This document shows positions 1 to 8,555 of a stretch of DNA of 64,000 nucleotides, in pieces. Source of the stretch: Flavobacteriales bacterium (GTDB lineage: Bacteria; Bacteroidota; Bacteroidia; NS11-12g; UBA9320); NCBI GenBank assembly GCA_020635455.1, contig JACJZT010000005.1:62001-126000 (forward strand), in the 5' to 3' direction. A program made the translations under genes and the position numbers. A model generated the notes under the pieces. The model was given only the letters and a program-made list of their open reading frames with translations. It ran no database searches and was not told where the DNA came from. Within the stretch, counting starts at the first letter, position 1. Each line of letters opens with the position of its first letter.

Positions 1-594
1 CTCAAAAGTGGGAAAAACGTTGATGTGGTCCCAGGCTATTCCGGTTAAAACTGCTATATGTGGTTTGTACCAATGAAATTTAGGTTTCAGGTCCAAAGCA
101 GAGGTCAGGTATTCATCGCCCTCAATAATGATGTAAGGTGCATGACTCAGTTTCACCATGGTTTCAAAGCCTTCCAACTGAGAGCCCACCAGATAATCGA
201 AATCTACGTTGGCAGCTTTTAAGGCATGCATAACAATGGCCGTAGTGCTGGTTTTACCATGACTTCCTCCGATCACGATCCTGGTCTTGTCTTTGCTGTG
301 CTCATATATATATTCAGGAAATGAATAGATTTTGATATCCAACTCCTTTGCAAGAAGCAATTCCGGGTTGTCGGCCCGGGCATGCATTCCCAGAATTATG
401 AAATCGAGTTCTTTCGAAATATTGTTTTTGTCCCAGCCAAATGTTTCCGGCAAAAGGCCTTTCGACTTTAATCGGCTCAGTGCCGGCTCGAAGATCTCAT
501 CGTCACTTCCGGTTACCACATTACCCATTTGATGCAATGCAAGTGCCATGTTGTGCATTACTGCACCTCCTATCGAAATAAAGTGGATACGCAT
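1..594 (-). CDS. mpl: UDP-N-acetylmuramate:L-alanyl-gamma-D-glutamyl-meso-diaminopimelate ligase, N-terminal part
   Basis: A Mur-ligase-type protein running off the left edge; 198 N-terminal codons are visible, starting at an ATG at 594. The translation begins MRIHFISIGGAVMHNMALAL, the Rossmann-like N-terminal UDP-binding domain. It continues to a nucleotide-binding loop GGSHGKTSTT near residue 100, the Mur ligase GxxGKT/S signature. Further on is IIEGDEY, the conserved acidic motif of the central domain. The lack of a MurC-like N-terminal extension and the MHxMA pattern favour Mpl over MurC. Mpl joins recycled cell-wall tripeptide to UDP-MurNAc in the cytoplasm. The C-terminal ligase domain lies outside the window, so intactness cannot be judged. 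Confidence 0.85.
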   Translation of the reverse strand, partial: MRIHFISIGGAVMHNMALALHQMGNVVTGSDDEIFEPALSRLKSKGLLPETFGWDKNNISKELDFIILGMHARADNPELLLAKELDIKIYSFPEYIYEHSKDKTRIVIGGSHGKTSTTAIVMHALKAANVDFDYLVGSQLEGFETMVKLSHAPYIIIEGDEYLTSALDLKPKFHWYKPHIAVLTGIAWDHINVFPTFE

Positions 595-684
595 AAGGCG
601 AAATTATATTTTAGTTTTTATTGTTTTCAAAATACCTATTCACAATGTAAATTTGAATTCGTTGATACTATTCAATATCCCCTT

Positions 685-1449
685 ATGGCCAAACTTACCT
701 TAAAGTTCTTTTCTTTCTTCTCTTTATTATCGGTTGTTTGCAGCATCCAGGGATGTATCACTATTGAAAACCGAAGATATACAAAAGGATTCTTTGTACA
801 ATTTGATCATTCAAAGAAGAGATCCGATGAAAATGTAAAATCAAATGTATCCGTGCACACGTCGAATAATGAATTGTCCGGTTCAGTTATTTGTTTGGGT
901 GAGAAACCCGGAGGCGAAACAAAACCTGATACTTCGGTTACGGAAATTCTTCAAAAGAAGAAGTTTCTTATACGAGATTCCTTTCGTTTAAAAGATCGCA
1001 AAACCACTTCGATATTAATTGCACAAAAAGAGTTTTACAGTACCGAAAAAAAAGAGGTATGGAACGAAAAAACAATTGCAAATCAGAATAGTGTCTTTTC
1101 AACATCCTTCAAAGATCAACCATCCAAAAGCTTAATTCGTGCGGACGATGAAGAACCTCCGAAAGCATCCCGTATCTTCATAAACTCCATGCTGGTGGTA
1201 TTGTTCACTGCATTGGGAATCGTTTCACTTTATGTATACCTCGTTACGGGTTTTATTTTCTTTACCATTCTTTCAGCCATTTTTTTGGGGATCATGCTTT
1301 ATTTTGGTGAAAAAGCCCTTAATGATCTTAAGGAAATTGAACATGGTGCTGTTTTTCCCATCCTGATTAAGGCGATAATTTACCCTTCTTTCGTGCTTGC
1401 AGCAATTACTGCCTTTGTAGATGTGATAAACTGGATCTTGTTTTTATAA
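685..1449 (+). CDS. Predicted membrane lipoprotein of unknown function
   Basis: A 254-residue protein. The open frame extends back to 529, but that would overlap mpl and add a non-hydrophobic leader. The ATG at 685 places a signal peptide first (MAKLTLKFFSFFSLLSVVCS), followed by an IQGC lipobox-like site, so I chose 685. Residues about 30-160 are polar and look disordered. From about residue 165 to the C-terminus there are two hydrophobic blocks, the first long enough for two spans. This lipoprotein-plus-C-terminal-membrane arrangement occurs in Bacteroidota proteins without assigned function. It is divergent from mpl and convergent with katG, with a strong hairpin between. No function is proposed. 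Confidence 0.65.
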   Translation: MAKLTLKFFSFFSLLSVVCSIQGCITIENRRYTKGFFVQFDHSKKRSDENVKSNVSVHTSNNELSGSVICLGEKPGGETKPDTSVTEILQKKKFLIRDSFRLKDRKTTSILIAQKEFYSTEKKEVWNEKTIANQNSVFSTSFKDQPSKSLIRADDEEPPKASRIFINSMLVVLFTALGIVSLYVYLVTGFIFFTILSAIFLGIMLYFGEKALNDLKEIEHGAVFPILIKAIIYPSFVLAAITAFVDVINWILFL

Positions 1450-1459
1450 AAATTTTAAA

Positions 1460-1494
1460 AAATAAAGGGTCCACATAACATGGACCCTTTATTT
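1460..1494. terminator. Bidirectional intrinsic terminator between the 254-residue protein and katG
   Basis: A perfect 14-bp inverted repeat (1460-1473 and 1481-1494) encloses a 7-nt loop. The stem has a GGGTCC core flanked by A/T, giving a U-rich tail in both directions. It lies between two convergent genes, 11 nt after the plus-strand stop and 23 nt before the katG stop, so it probably serves both. Confidence 0.85.
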
Positions 1495-1516
1495 AGAGTA
1501 TATTTATAGTAAACGA

Positions 1517-3697
1517 TCAATTCAGATCGAACCTGTCTGAATTCATCACCTTAACCCAGGCGTTCACAAAGTCTCTGACAAATTTTTCATTATTATCGCT
1601 TTGAGCATAAAATTCAGAATACGCTCTTAAGATGGAATTGGAACCGAACACCAGATCAACTCTGGTTGCAGTCCATTTAACATCACCTGAATTTCGATTT
1701 ACCAGATGATACAGGTTGTTTCCGGCAGGTTTCCATTTGTAATTCATATCGAGCAGGTTAACAAAGAAATCGTTACTCAAGATTCCTTTTCTGTTGGTAA
1801 AAACACCGTTATCGCTTCCACCGTAATTGGTTCCCAATACTCTCATTCCTCCTACCAAAACGGTCATCTCAGGTGCCGTTAAACCCATTAGTTGGGTTCG
1901 GTCTATCATTAATTCTTCAGCATTTACATCGTAATTGTCCTTCAACCAATTCCGGTAACCATCATGCAAAGGTTCAAGAACTGCAAATGAATCCGAATCG
2001 GTCATTTCAGCACTTGCATCTCCGCGTCCGGCACTGAAGGGTACCTTTACATTAACACCACCATCGGCGGCTGCCTTTTCTACCGCAGCAGTACCTCCCA
2101 GAACGATCAGGTCCGCAAGGCTGACTTCTTTTGTAAAAGAATTTTTAATTTTATTAAGTACATCCAACACCTTGTTTAAACGGTCGGGTTCGTTCCCTTT
2201 CCATGAATTTTGAGGTGCAAGTCGGATCCTCGCACCATTTGCACCACCTCTGAAATCTGAACATCTAAAGGTTCTTGCACTATCCCAGGCAGTACTGATC
2301 AATTCGGCACCGGTCAATCCGCTGTTCAGAATTTCGGCTTTCAGATTTTCGATGTCCGACAAGGTCAGACTATCGGCACCTTTTGGAACCGGATCCTGCC
2401 AGATAAGATCTTCTGCCGGAACATCGGCACCGAGATACCTTGACTTTGGTCCCAGATCCCTGTGAGTTAATTTGAACCACGCTCTGGCAAACACTTCCGA
2501 AAAGTATTCAGGGTCCTTGTAAAATCGTTCGGATATTTTTCTGTACTCAGGATCTTTGATCATCGCCATATCCGCATCCGTCATTATAGGATTTTGCCGA
2601 ACATTTGGATCAAAGGCATCTAAAGGTTTATCCTCTTCCCTGATGTTAACAGGTTCCCATTGCCAGGCTCCGGCTGGACTTTTCTTAAGTTCCCATTCAT
2701 AGCCCAGTAAAAGTTTAAAATATCCATTGTCCCACTTGGTAGGATTTGTGGTCCATGCACCTTCCAACCCACTGGTAACAGAATCGGCACCGTTTCCGGC
2801 TCCTTTGGGATTCATCCAGCCAAGACCCTGTTCATGTATTTCAGCACCTTCAGGACTTTGACCAAGAATGGAAGCATCACCGTTTCCATGAGCTTTACCT
2901 ACCGTATGTCCACCGGCAGTAAGAGCTACGGTCTCTTCATCGTTCATGGCCATTCTGCCGAAGGTCATTCTCACATCGTGCGCAGTTCGAAGTGGATCGG
3001 GCTTTCCGTCAACACCTTCAGGATTTACATAGATCAACCCCATTTGTACCGCGGCAAGAGGATTGTTCAAAGTATCGCGATCGGAAACATCCGAATATCT
3101 GTTTTTGGTTTCTGCCAGCCACTCTTTTTCCGAACCCCAGTTGATGTCTTTTTCCGGGTGCCAGATGTCTTCCCTTCCACCTGCAAATCCGAAGGTTTTT
3201 AATCCCATGGATTCGTAGGCCATATTACCGGCAAGTATAAAAAGATCGGCCCATGAAATTTTATTCCCGTATTTCTGCTTGATAGGCCAAAGCAATCTGC
3301 GGGCCTTATCCAGGTTGGCATTGTCGGGCCAGCTGTTCAATGGAGCGAATCGCTGATTACCATTGTTTCCTCCGCCTCTTCCATCGGCAATTCGATAGGT
3401 TCCTGCTGCATGCCAGGCCATACGGATCATTAACCCGCCATAATGTCCCCAATCGGCAGGCCACCAATCTTTACTGTCGGTCATAAATGCCTTCAGATCG
3501 TTTTTTAGAGATTCAAGATCTAGTTTTAGAAATTCTTCCTTGTAATTAAATTGTTCATCCGTTGGTCTGGTCTTTTTATCGTGTTGATGTAAAATATCCA
3601 GATTTAAGGCCTTGGGCCACCAATCCATAACAGAATGCTTCGATTCTGTATTCCCACCGTGCATAATAGGGCACTTTCCTGCTGTATTGTTATTCAT
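1517..3697 (-). CDS. katG: Catalase-peroxidase KatG
   Basis: A full-length 726-residue bifunctional haem catalase-peroxidase that removes hydrogen peroxide. The distal active-site triad is visible as R92, W95 and H96 in RMAWHAAG. The proximal haem ligand is H264 in AGGHTVGKAHG. The residues expected to form the KatG-specific Met-Tyr-Trp cofactor are present: W95, Y223 in MGLIYVNPEG and M249 in GRMAMND. The C-terminal half is the usual degenerate second peroxidase domain. There is no signal peptide, so it is cytoplasmic. The ATG at 3697 begins MNNNTAGKCPIMHG, typical of the family. It has its own upstream spacer of about 150 nt and terminates at the hairpin at 1460-1494, suggesting a single-gene unit. 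Confidence 0.97.
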   Translation of the reverse strand: MNNNTAGKCPIMHGGNTESKHSVMDWWPKALNLDILHQHDKKTRPTDEQFNYKEEFLKLDLESLKNDLKAFMTDSKDWWPADWGHYGGLMIRMAWHAAGTYRIADGRGGGNNGNQRFAPLNSWPDNANLDKARRLLWPIKQKYGNKISWADLFILAGNMAYESMGLKTFGFAGGREDIWHPEKDINWGSEKEWLAETKNRYSDVSDRDTLNNPLAAVQMGLIYVNPEGVDGKPDPLRTAHDVRMTFGRMAMNDEETVALTAGGHTVGKAHGNGDASILGQSPEGAEIHEQGLGWMNPKGAGNGADSVTSGLEGAWTTNPTKWDNGYFKLLLGYEWELKKSPAGAWQWEPVNIREEDKPLDAFDPNVRQNPIMTDADMAMIKDPEYRKISERFYKDPEYFSEVFARAWFKLTHRDLGPKSRYLGADVPAEDLIWQDPVPKGADSLTLSDIENLKAEILNSGLTGAELISTAWDSARTFRCSDFRGGANGARIRLAPQNSWKGNEPDRLNKVLDVLNKIKNSFTKEVSLADLIVLGGTAAVEKAAADGGVNVKVPFSAGRGDASAEMTDSDSFAVLEPLHDGYRNWLKDNYDVNAEELMIDRTQLMGLTAPEMTVLVGGMRVLGTNYGGSDNGVFTNRKGILSNDFFVNLLDMNYKWKPAGNNLYHLVNRNSGDVKWTATRVDLVFGSNSILRAYSEFYAQSDNNEKFVRDFVNAWVKVMNSDRFDLN

Positions 3698-3851
3698 AGA
3701 CTTTAATATTTAAAAGAGATTACTGGCAATATTAACAATAATAAAATTAATTTGGTTTTAAATTCAGGTTGTTTTTTTGGTGATTTATATCATTAATTCA
3801 AACCATTTCATAATACAATTTCAATCGGACAAATATTGATTTCACCGAAGG

Positions 3852-5168
3852 TTAATGATCCTGTTTTTCCCTTTTCGATCTTAAAGAAAAAGCCCGTGCA
3901 GAGACGATCAACAGGGCATACAAAACAAGCATCGAAAATATTTGCCTTTTATTGTTTTGAAATTCATAAACCAGAATAAGCATTGTGCTAAGGCTCAACC
4001 CAAGGATGGACGTTACCGTTAATAAGATGGATGCCCCGGTTTTTCTTCGTATTCTGAAATTTGCAATGGCCATCAAGAGTGAAACTACCAGAAAGGTGAT
4101 GCTTCCAAATTCGAGAATTAATTGCAATCCTCCGACCAGTATCAAAAAACATGCGATGACGGTCATGGTGAGTATCGCATTTCGAGGTATGTTCTTCTCA
4201 CGTTTTGAAAGAAATGCCGGAAATAAGCCATCTTCGGCAATTACAGCCATCTGCCTGGAAGAACCAAACAGGGTGCCGCTAATTGCGCTTGCAGTAGCCA
4301 GTATCGCTCCAAAAATTACCAGTGAATTACCCCGGGCACCCAGAATATCGCCGGCACCTGAAGCAAGGGCATATTCTTTTTTGGCAATTAACTCCGAGCC
4401 AGGAATGGATATTAAGGCACCAATGGAAAGTAAAATGTAGAGTATACTAACAATGAAAATGGATGAGTAAATGGCTGCCGGAATGTTTCTTTCAGGATCC
4501 GACATTTCCTTTACGGCATTGATTACCAATTGAAACCCCTCAAAAGCAACAAAGGTAATAGAGGATACGATCAGGATGCCCATCAGGTCCGAATGCTTTA
4601 GTTCCTGTAGCATTTCATGTTTAAAATCATGAAAACTTCCCGGCCCCTGAAAGATCAGATAATAGGAAATTAAGGCCAACACGGCAAGTTTCAGATACAC
4701 CATCACGTCTTCAAGTTTTCCCATTCCGTTCACACTCCATACATTGACCAATGCGAAAAAGAACAGAATCGAAATGGATGTTAATTTTCGGAGAAGAATA
4801 TTATCTGCATAGGGTGAACTGCTCAATACATAGGATGAAAAGGTATATGCATACAGCGCAAGTGTACTGATGTATCCAAATATTACCAGCCATCCAATTG
4901 CAGCAGCCATAAACCCAGAACCGGGGTAGGTTTTTTTAAAAAACGAATACGTTGCTCCTTCATCTCTGTAATACAAACCCAGTTTAACATAAGAATATGC
5001 AGCAAAAAAGGCAATAACACCTCCTATCAGAATAGCCACAGGAGTTACGGTACCGATCATAGAAACCGAAATTCCCAAAATGGTAAATATTCCACCTCCC
5101 ACCATACCACCGATCGAAATGGCGATCAACTCAGATAATCCCAGGTTTTTATTTTTTCGGTTTCTCAT
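3852..5168 (-). CDS. APC-superfamily amino acid permease
   Basis: A 438-residue, very hydrophobic protein with about 12 predicted membrane spans. The first span carries SIGGMVGGGIFTILG, the glycine-rich unwound helix 1 that binds the amino group and carboxylate of the substrate in the APC (LeuT-fold) superfamily. A second family feature is ITFVAFEGFQL in the helix 6 region. Substrate cannot be read from sequence; a neutral or cationic amino acid or a polyamine is possible. A short polar tail ends the protein. It is upstream of katG on the same strand with a gap of about 150 nt, so co-transcription is uncertain. Confidence 0.85.
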   Translation of the reverse strand: MRNRKNKNLGLSELIAISIGGMVGGGIFTILGISVSMIGTVTPVAILIGGVIAFFAAYSYVKLGLYYRDEGATYSFFKKTYPGSGFMAAAIGWLVIFGYISTLALYAYTFSSYVLSSSPYADNILLRKLTSISILFFFALVNVWSVNGMGKLEDVMVYLKLAVLALISYYLIFQGPGSFHDFKHEMLQELKHSDLMGILIVSSITFVAFEGFQLVINAVKEMSDPERNIPAAIYSSIFIVSILYILLSIGALISIPGSELIAKKEYALASGAGDILGARGNSLVIFGAILATASAISGTLFGSSRQMAVIAEDGLFPAFLSKREKNIPRNAILTMTVIACFLILVGGLQLILEFGSITFLVVSLLMAIANFRIRRKTGASILLTVTSILGLSLSTMLILVYEFQNNKRQIFSMLVLYALLIVSARAFSLRSKREKQDH

Positions 5169-5219
5169 TAAATACCATCAGTAAATAGAGGCCAGGCTTT
5201 CATTAAGCCGGTACAGCAT

Positions 5220-5765
5220 TTAACCGGAACCGGATTTCATTTTTAATTCAATGTTCTTGAGAAGTTCCATTTGTTTTTCCTGAATTTCAAACAATAGCTT
5301 TATCTGTTCCTGCACAAGCAAGTCCAGTTTTTCGTTAAGTGACCTGATCTCTAATTCTGCCTTTAGATTTACAAGATAATCGTTTTCACTTCTTTTTCGG
5401 TCCTTTTCTTCCTGACGGTTCTGACTCATCATAATTATAGGGGCCTGCAACGCTGCCACACATGATAGAATAAGATTCATCAGAATAAATGGGTAAGGAT
5501 CGAATTTGTCGGATAGCGGTGCCGTAACATTAAAAAATATCCAAACGGCCAACAATATCAGGAAAGATATAATAAATAACCAGCTCCCCCCGAATCGTGC
5601 TACTTTATCGGAAATGTTCTGCCCCCGGGTAAGAATTTCCTTGGGTGGATTGAGTAAATTCTGTACGATCAGTTTTTCATCTTCAAGGGTCTTTTTAACA
5701 ATTTCCTGAAGTTTGCTGATGTGAAGGTTTTTTTCATCAAATAGTTTTTCAATATCCTTATCCAT
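5220..5765 (-). CDS. DUF1003 family membrane protein
   Basis: A 181-residue protein with the DUF1003 arrangement: a cytoplasmic N-terminal stretch, then two close membrane spans (about residues 60-80 and 90-112), then the family block NRQEEKDRKRSENDYLVN. The C-terminal half is predicted helical and probably coiled coil, with repeated heptad-like Leu/Ile (about 125-175). The role of DUF1003 proteins is unknown. The C-terminus is rich in Glu/Lys and ends in a short glycine/serine tail. It sits 51 nt upstream of the permease on the same strand and 19 nt downstream of the DUF2147 gene. Confidence 0.8.
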   Translation of the reverse strand: MDKDIEKLFDEKNLHISKLQEIVKKTLEDEKLIVQNLLNPPKEILTRGQNISDKVARFGGSWLFIISFLILLAVWIFFNVTAPLSDKFDPYPFILMNLILSCVAALQAPIIMMSQNRQEEKDRKRSENDYLVNLKAELEIRSLNEKLDLLVQEQIKLLFEIQEKQMELLKNIELKMKSGSG

Positions 5766-5784
5766 GAATTGTCAGGTAAAAAAA

Positions 5785-6240
5785 TTATTCAAATCGTTGC
5801 CACTCAGAAGTCCGCCCCAACCAACTCATACCCAGAACATATCCCCTGAGTTTTAATTTATCGAAATTGTTGCCCTCAAAATAGATGTAGCCATCATAGG
5901 TTTTACCATTTTTCGGGTCGTAAATGGTCCCGTTTTCCCATTTTTTGGAAGTAGAATTGTAATCAAAATTTTTCATGATCACAAGTCCCATTCTTGGAGT
6001 GCTCCGAAGTTTCTCGTTTGGATTATTGTTGTCGGTTTTAGGATTTCCCTTAGCATCGTTGGGCTCCTTCATCCATTCAATTTTACCGGAATAACGGTTG
6101 TTTATTGCTTTAAATATACGTATCCTGGCATCTTTCTCTGCATTCCACCAGGTACCTGCAATGGTATCGGCATTGATAAGGTTTATAGTTTTGGGTGTCA
6201 ATGAAAAAAGCAGGGCGATTATTAAACTAAAGGATTTCAT
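5785..6240 (-). CDS. DUF2147 family secreted or periplasmic protein
   Basis: A 151-residue protein with an N-terminal signal peptide (about residues 1-24, hydrophobic core FSLIIALLFSL). The mature part matches the DUF2147 pattern: IAGTWWNAEKDARIRIF near the start, a central segment ending in GLVIMKNFDY, then GTIYDPKNGKTYDG, and a C-terminal LKLRGYVLGMSWLGRTSEW. Proteins of this family have a small beta-barrel, lipocalin-like fold and no assigned activity. It is followed 19 nt later by the DUF1003 gene on the same strand. Confidence 0.8.
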   Translation of the reverse strand: MKSFSLIIALLFSLTPKTINLINADTIAGTWWNAEKDARIRIFKAINNRYSGKIEWMKEPNDAKGNPKTDNNNPNEKLRSTPRMGLVIMKNFDYNSTSKKWENGTIYDPKNGKTYDGYIYFEGNNFDKLKLRGYVLGMSWLGRTSEWQRFE

Positions 6241-6367
6241 ATTTTTTTACAGAATGCAATTAAATGTTTTTAGAATAAATATCTAATATTCCTTAAAATT
6301 CATTTTGTGCAGGATTGCTTGAAAAATTTAATTTAATGCAACAATAGTGCATGAACCAAAGTACTCT

Positions 6368-7798
6368 TTATTCTTTTCGTTCGTAAGCTCCGGCATCCGG
6401 CTTAGAATCCCTGTTGATATTGTTCAGGTCGGTATTGATGCCGATGTTCAGACAAGTATCCTTGGCCGGGGATAAGGTATCCAGATCAAATCGGTATTTT
6501 TTGTAATCCACAAATTTAGGGTCCACATTCAGGATATTTCGTGTACCCGTTTGTCCAAAAGATTTATTTTTGGTTTTGATAAGATTGTTGAGTGGTGAAA
6601 AGGCCAACACTTTGGTATCGTCAATATCCGTATAAAATTCCTCCTCCTTTGGCCCGTGTACAATGGAGTTCAATAAGGAAAATTTCAAGGGGTAGGTGGC
6701 CAGGATCTGTCCGAAATCGTTTCTCAGCCGATTGGTTACGGCAAGAGCAGGGTCACTTGAACCTGAAAAATCCGTGTATCCTGAAATGGTTATGTGTTTA
6801 AGATCGTAATCGCCTCCCTTAAAAGTGTAGATACAGGCAGAACCACAGTTGGCGAATACCGAATTTTCGGAATAGATCATCGACTGGTTTCCTCTTACTG
6901 CATTATAAAGCATGTTCTGAATTATGCAGTTATAGATCCCAACATTCGGCTGTCCATCTGAAGACGATGAATCTAAGAATATACCAACCGTGGCATTTTT
7001 TATTCTTGCATGACGGATCGAATTTTGATTACTTGGCCAGCCAAAAGCCAGTCCAAACCATTGTCCGGGTATGTTGTAATATTTATATATGGTAAAAGCA
7101 TCCGAATATTTATCGGCTGTCCGGTCTCCTTCAAAAATCACAGGTTCTTCAAGCGTGCCCTCCACCTTAAGGGTCCCTTCTGTGTAAAGGGTTGAATAAG
7201 GAGCGAAATATACCTTGACACCGGGCAATATTCGTAAAGTTGCCCCGGGTTTAACGTAAAAATAATCATAAATTACATAGGGTTTGTTTTTGTCTGCCCA
7301 AACCAAATCTGTTTCCGTTGAATCCCGGTAAAAATACACAGCATCCTGCCCCCAGGTGATCAGCTTAACATCCTGCATGTTTCCATTGGTAATAAATACA
7401 ATAGAATCCTTAATAAAGATCGGGTTGTCGGTAAATGACTTTAACGGATATGCCTCAACAAATACAAAAATGCTGTCGTTGGCTCTGATCTCAACTTCAT
7501 CAAAAAAAGTTCCGGTATCACCATCCACGTTTAATCGGAAGGTTGATTTAACACCTCCTGCCAGAAAGATCCGTGTTTTGATCTTTTGGTCATGCGTGTT
7601 TTTGACAAGAAATTGCCGGTTGACCGATTTGGGCACGCCCGGACTATTTTGAGTTAATAAAGTGTCAAAAAGTATGGTATCGTGACTAAACGTTAATTTA
7701 TCTTCGGAAGCGGTTGTAAAGGATTCCGGTTTACAGGATGCCAGAAATAGAACCGAAAATATCGCAAAAATCCTTAAGAGCTTCAAAATAAAGTGCAA
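6368..7798 (-). CDS. Lipoprotein with parallel beta-helix repeats
   Basis: A 476-residue predicted outer-membrane lipoprotein. The only plausible start is a TTG at 7798 (another TTG is four codons in). There is no ATG before the lipobox LASC at about residues 19-22, and a stop codon lies just upstream. Residues about 40-160 look like a beta-sandwich. From about 165 to 440 the sequence has the repeating short-strand character of right-handed parallel beta-helix proteins, including LRILPGVKVYFAPYSTLYTE and several IYN.I.QN-like turns. The C-terminus PDAGAYERKE is a common end in Bacteroidota beta-helix lipoproteins. The stop of the upstream 193-residue gene is 21 nt away, so the pair is probably co-transcribed. 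Substrate or partner is unknown. Confidence 0.7.
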   Translation of the reverse strand: MHFILKLLRIFAIFSVLFLASCKPESFTTASEDKLTFSHDTILFDTLLTQNSPGVPKSVNRQFLVKNTHDQKIKTRIFLAGGVKSTFRLNVDGDTGTFFDEVEIRANDSIFVFVEAYPLKSFTDNPIFIKDSIVFITNGNMQDVKLITWGQDAVYFYRDSTETDLVWADKNKPYVIYDYFYVKPGATLRILPGVKVYFAPYSTLYTEGTLKVEGTLEEPVIFEGDRTADKYSDAFTIYKYYNIPGQWFGLAFGWPSNQNSIRHARIKNATVGIFLDSSSSDGQPNVGIYNCIIQNMLYNAVRGNQSMIYSENSVFANCGSACIYTFKGGDYDLKHITISGYTDFSGSSDPALAVTNRLRNDFGQILATYPLKFSLLNSIVHGPKEEEFYTDIDDTKVLAFSPLNNLIKTKNKSFGQTGTRNILNVDPKFVDYKKYRFDLDTLSPAKDTCLNIGINTDLNNINRDSKPDAGAYERKE

Positions 7799-7819
7799 AT
7801 CAAGCGATAATAATTGAAA

Positions 7820-8401
7820 TTATTGATACCCATCCGTAATATCCGCCAATAATCGAAGCAGGTCTTCCTGCTCTTTTAAATGCGACTGAAACGGTTTTTC
7901 GTTTGGCAGGTTATCAATTTGAAACGTATTCAGAAACTTAAGGCTTGAAATTATTTTTACTGCCTTGTACCAATCTGCAATTTCTGAACTTAATTTCTCA
8001 TGCTGAAGCATGTGGTCCTTATGTTTCTTCGTTTTGCTTTCCAATTCTTTCGCAGAAAGCAATAAGGCATCCCGCATCGATTTTCGAAGTTCAGGATCCT
8101 TGATCTGATCACTAAGTTCTTCTGCCTCCCTGTAATATCTTTGAGATGCGGATAAGTACGCTGCAAAACTACCATGCAAATCAAACTGTTGCTTGTTTAG
8201 ATCCGTAATGGTTTCCTCTGCCTTTCTTAAGGATTCATTCTCCTTAAGGGCAAGTTCATAAAACTTTTCAAGTTCAGAACCTCTGCTTTTTAAGTAGGGA
8301 TCACCCTTGGGTCCTGATTTGACCGACGACCATGAAAGGGTCGCCATCAGAAATATAAAAATACCAATACCTGAAATAAGAAATTTAAAATGCCTTTTCA
8401 T
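7820..8401 (-). CDS. Hypothetical exported coiled-coil protein
   Basis: A 193-residue protein with an N-terminal hydrophobic segment (about residues 8-26) that could be a signal peptide or anchor. The rest is almost entirely charged helical sequence with strong coiled-coil character (for example about residues 40-150, rich in Glu, Lys and Leu). I do not recognise a family. It is followed 21 nt later by the beta-helix lipoprotein and is separated from aspS by a small gap containing no clear terminator. Confidence 0.6.
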   Translation of the reverse strand: MKRHFKFLISGIGIFIFLMATLSWSSVKSGPKGDPYLKSRGSELEKFYELALKENESLRKAEETITDLNKQQFDLHGSFAAYLSASQRYYREAEELSDQIKDPELRKSMRDALLLSAKELESKTKKHKDHMLQHEKLSSEIADWYKAVKIISSLKFLNTFQIDNLPNEKPFQSHLKEQEDLLRLLADITDGYQ

Positions 8402-8555
8402 TGTTTTTCAGAGTATAACGTTTTTACAGCAACCGAATTGCAGCCTACATTAAATCTTGCTTTAAGATGTTCTAATTTATGGATAAAGGTTGCCCTCTTC
8501 ATAAATTACGAAAGTAAATGCGGAATAAAATTCCCGGCGGCTTAGAACTTGAATT

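Noticed and set aside
529..684. Upstream start for the plus-strand lipoprotein
   Set aside because: It would overlap mpl by 66 nt and hide the signal peptide that begins at 685.
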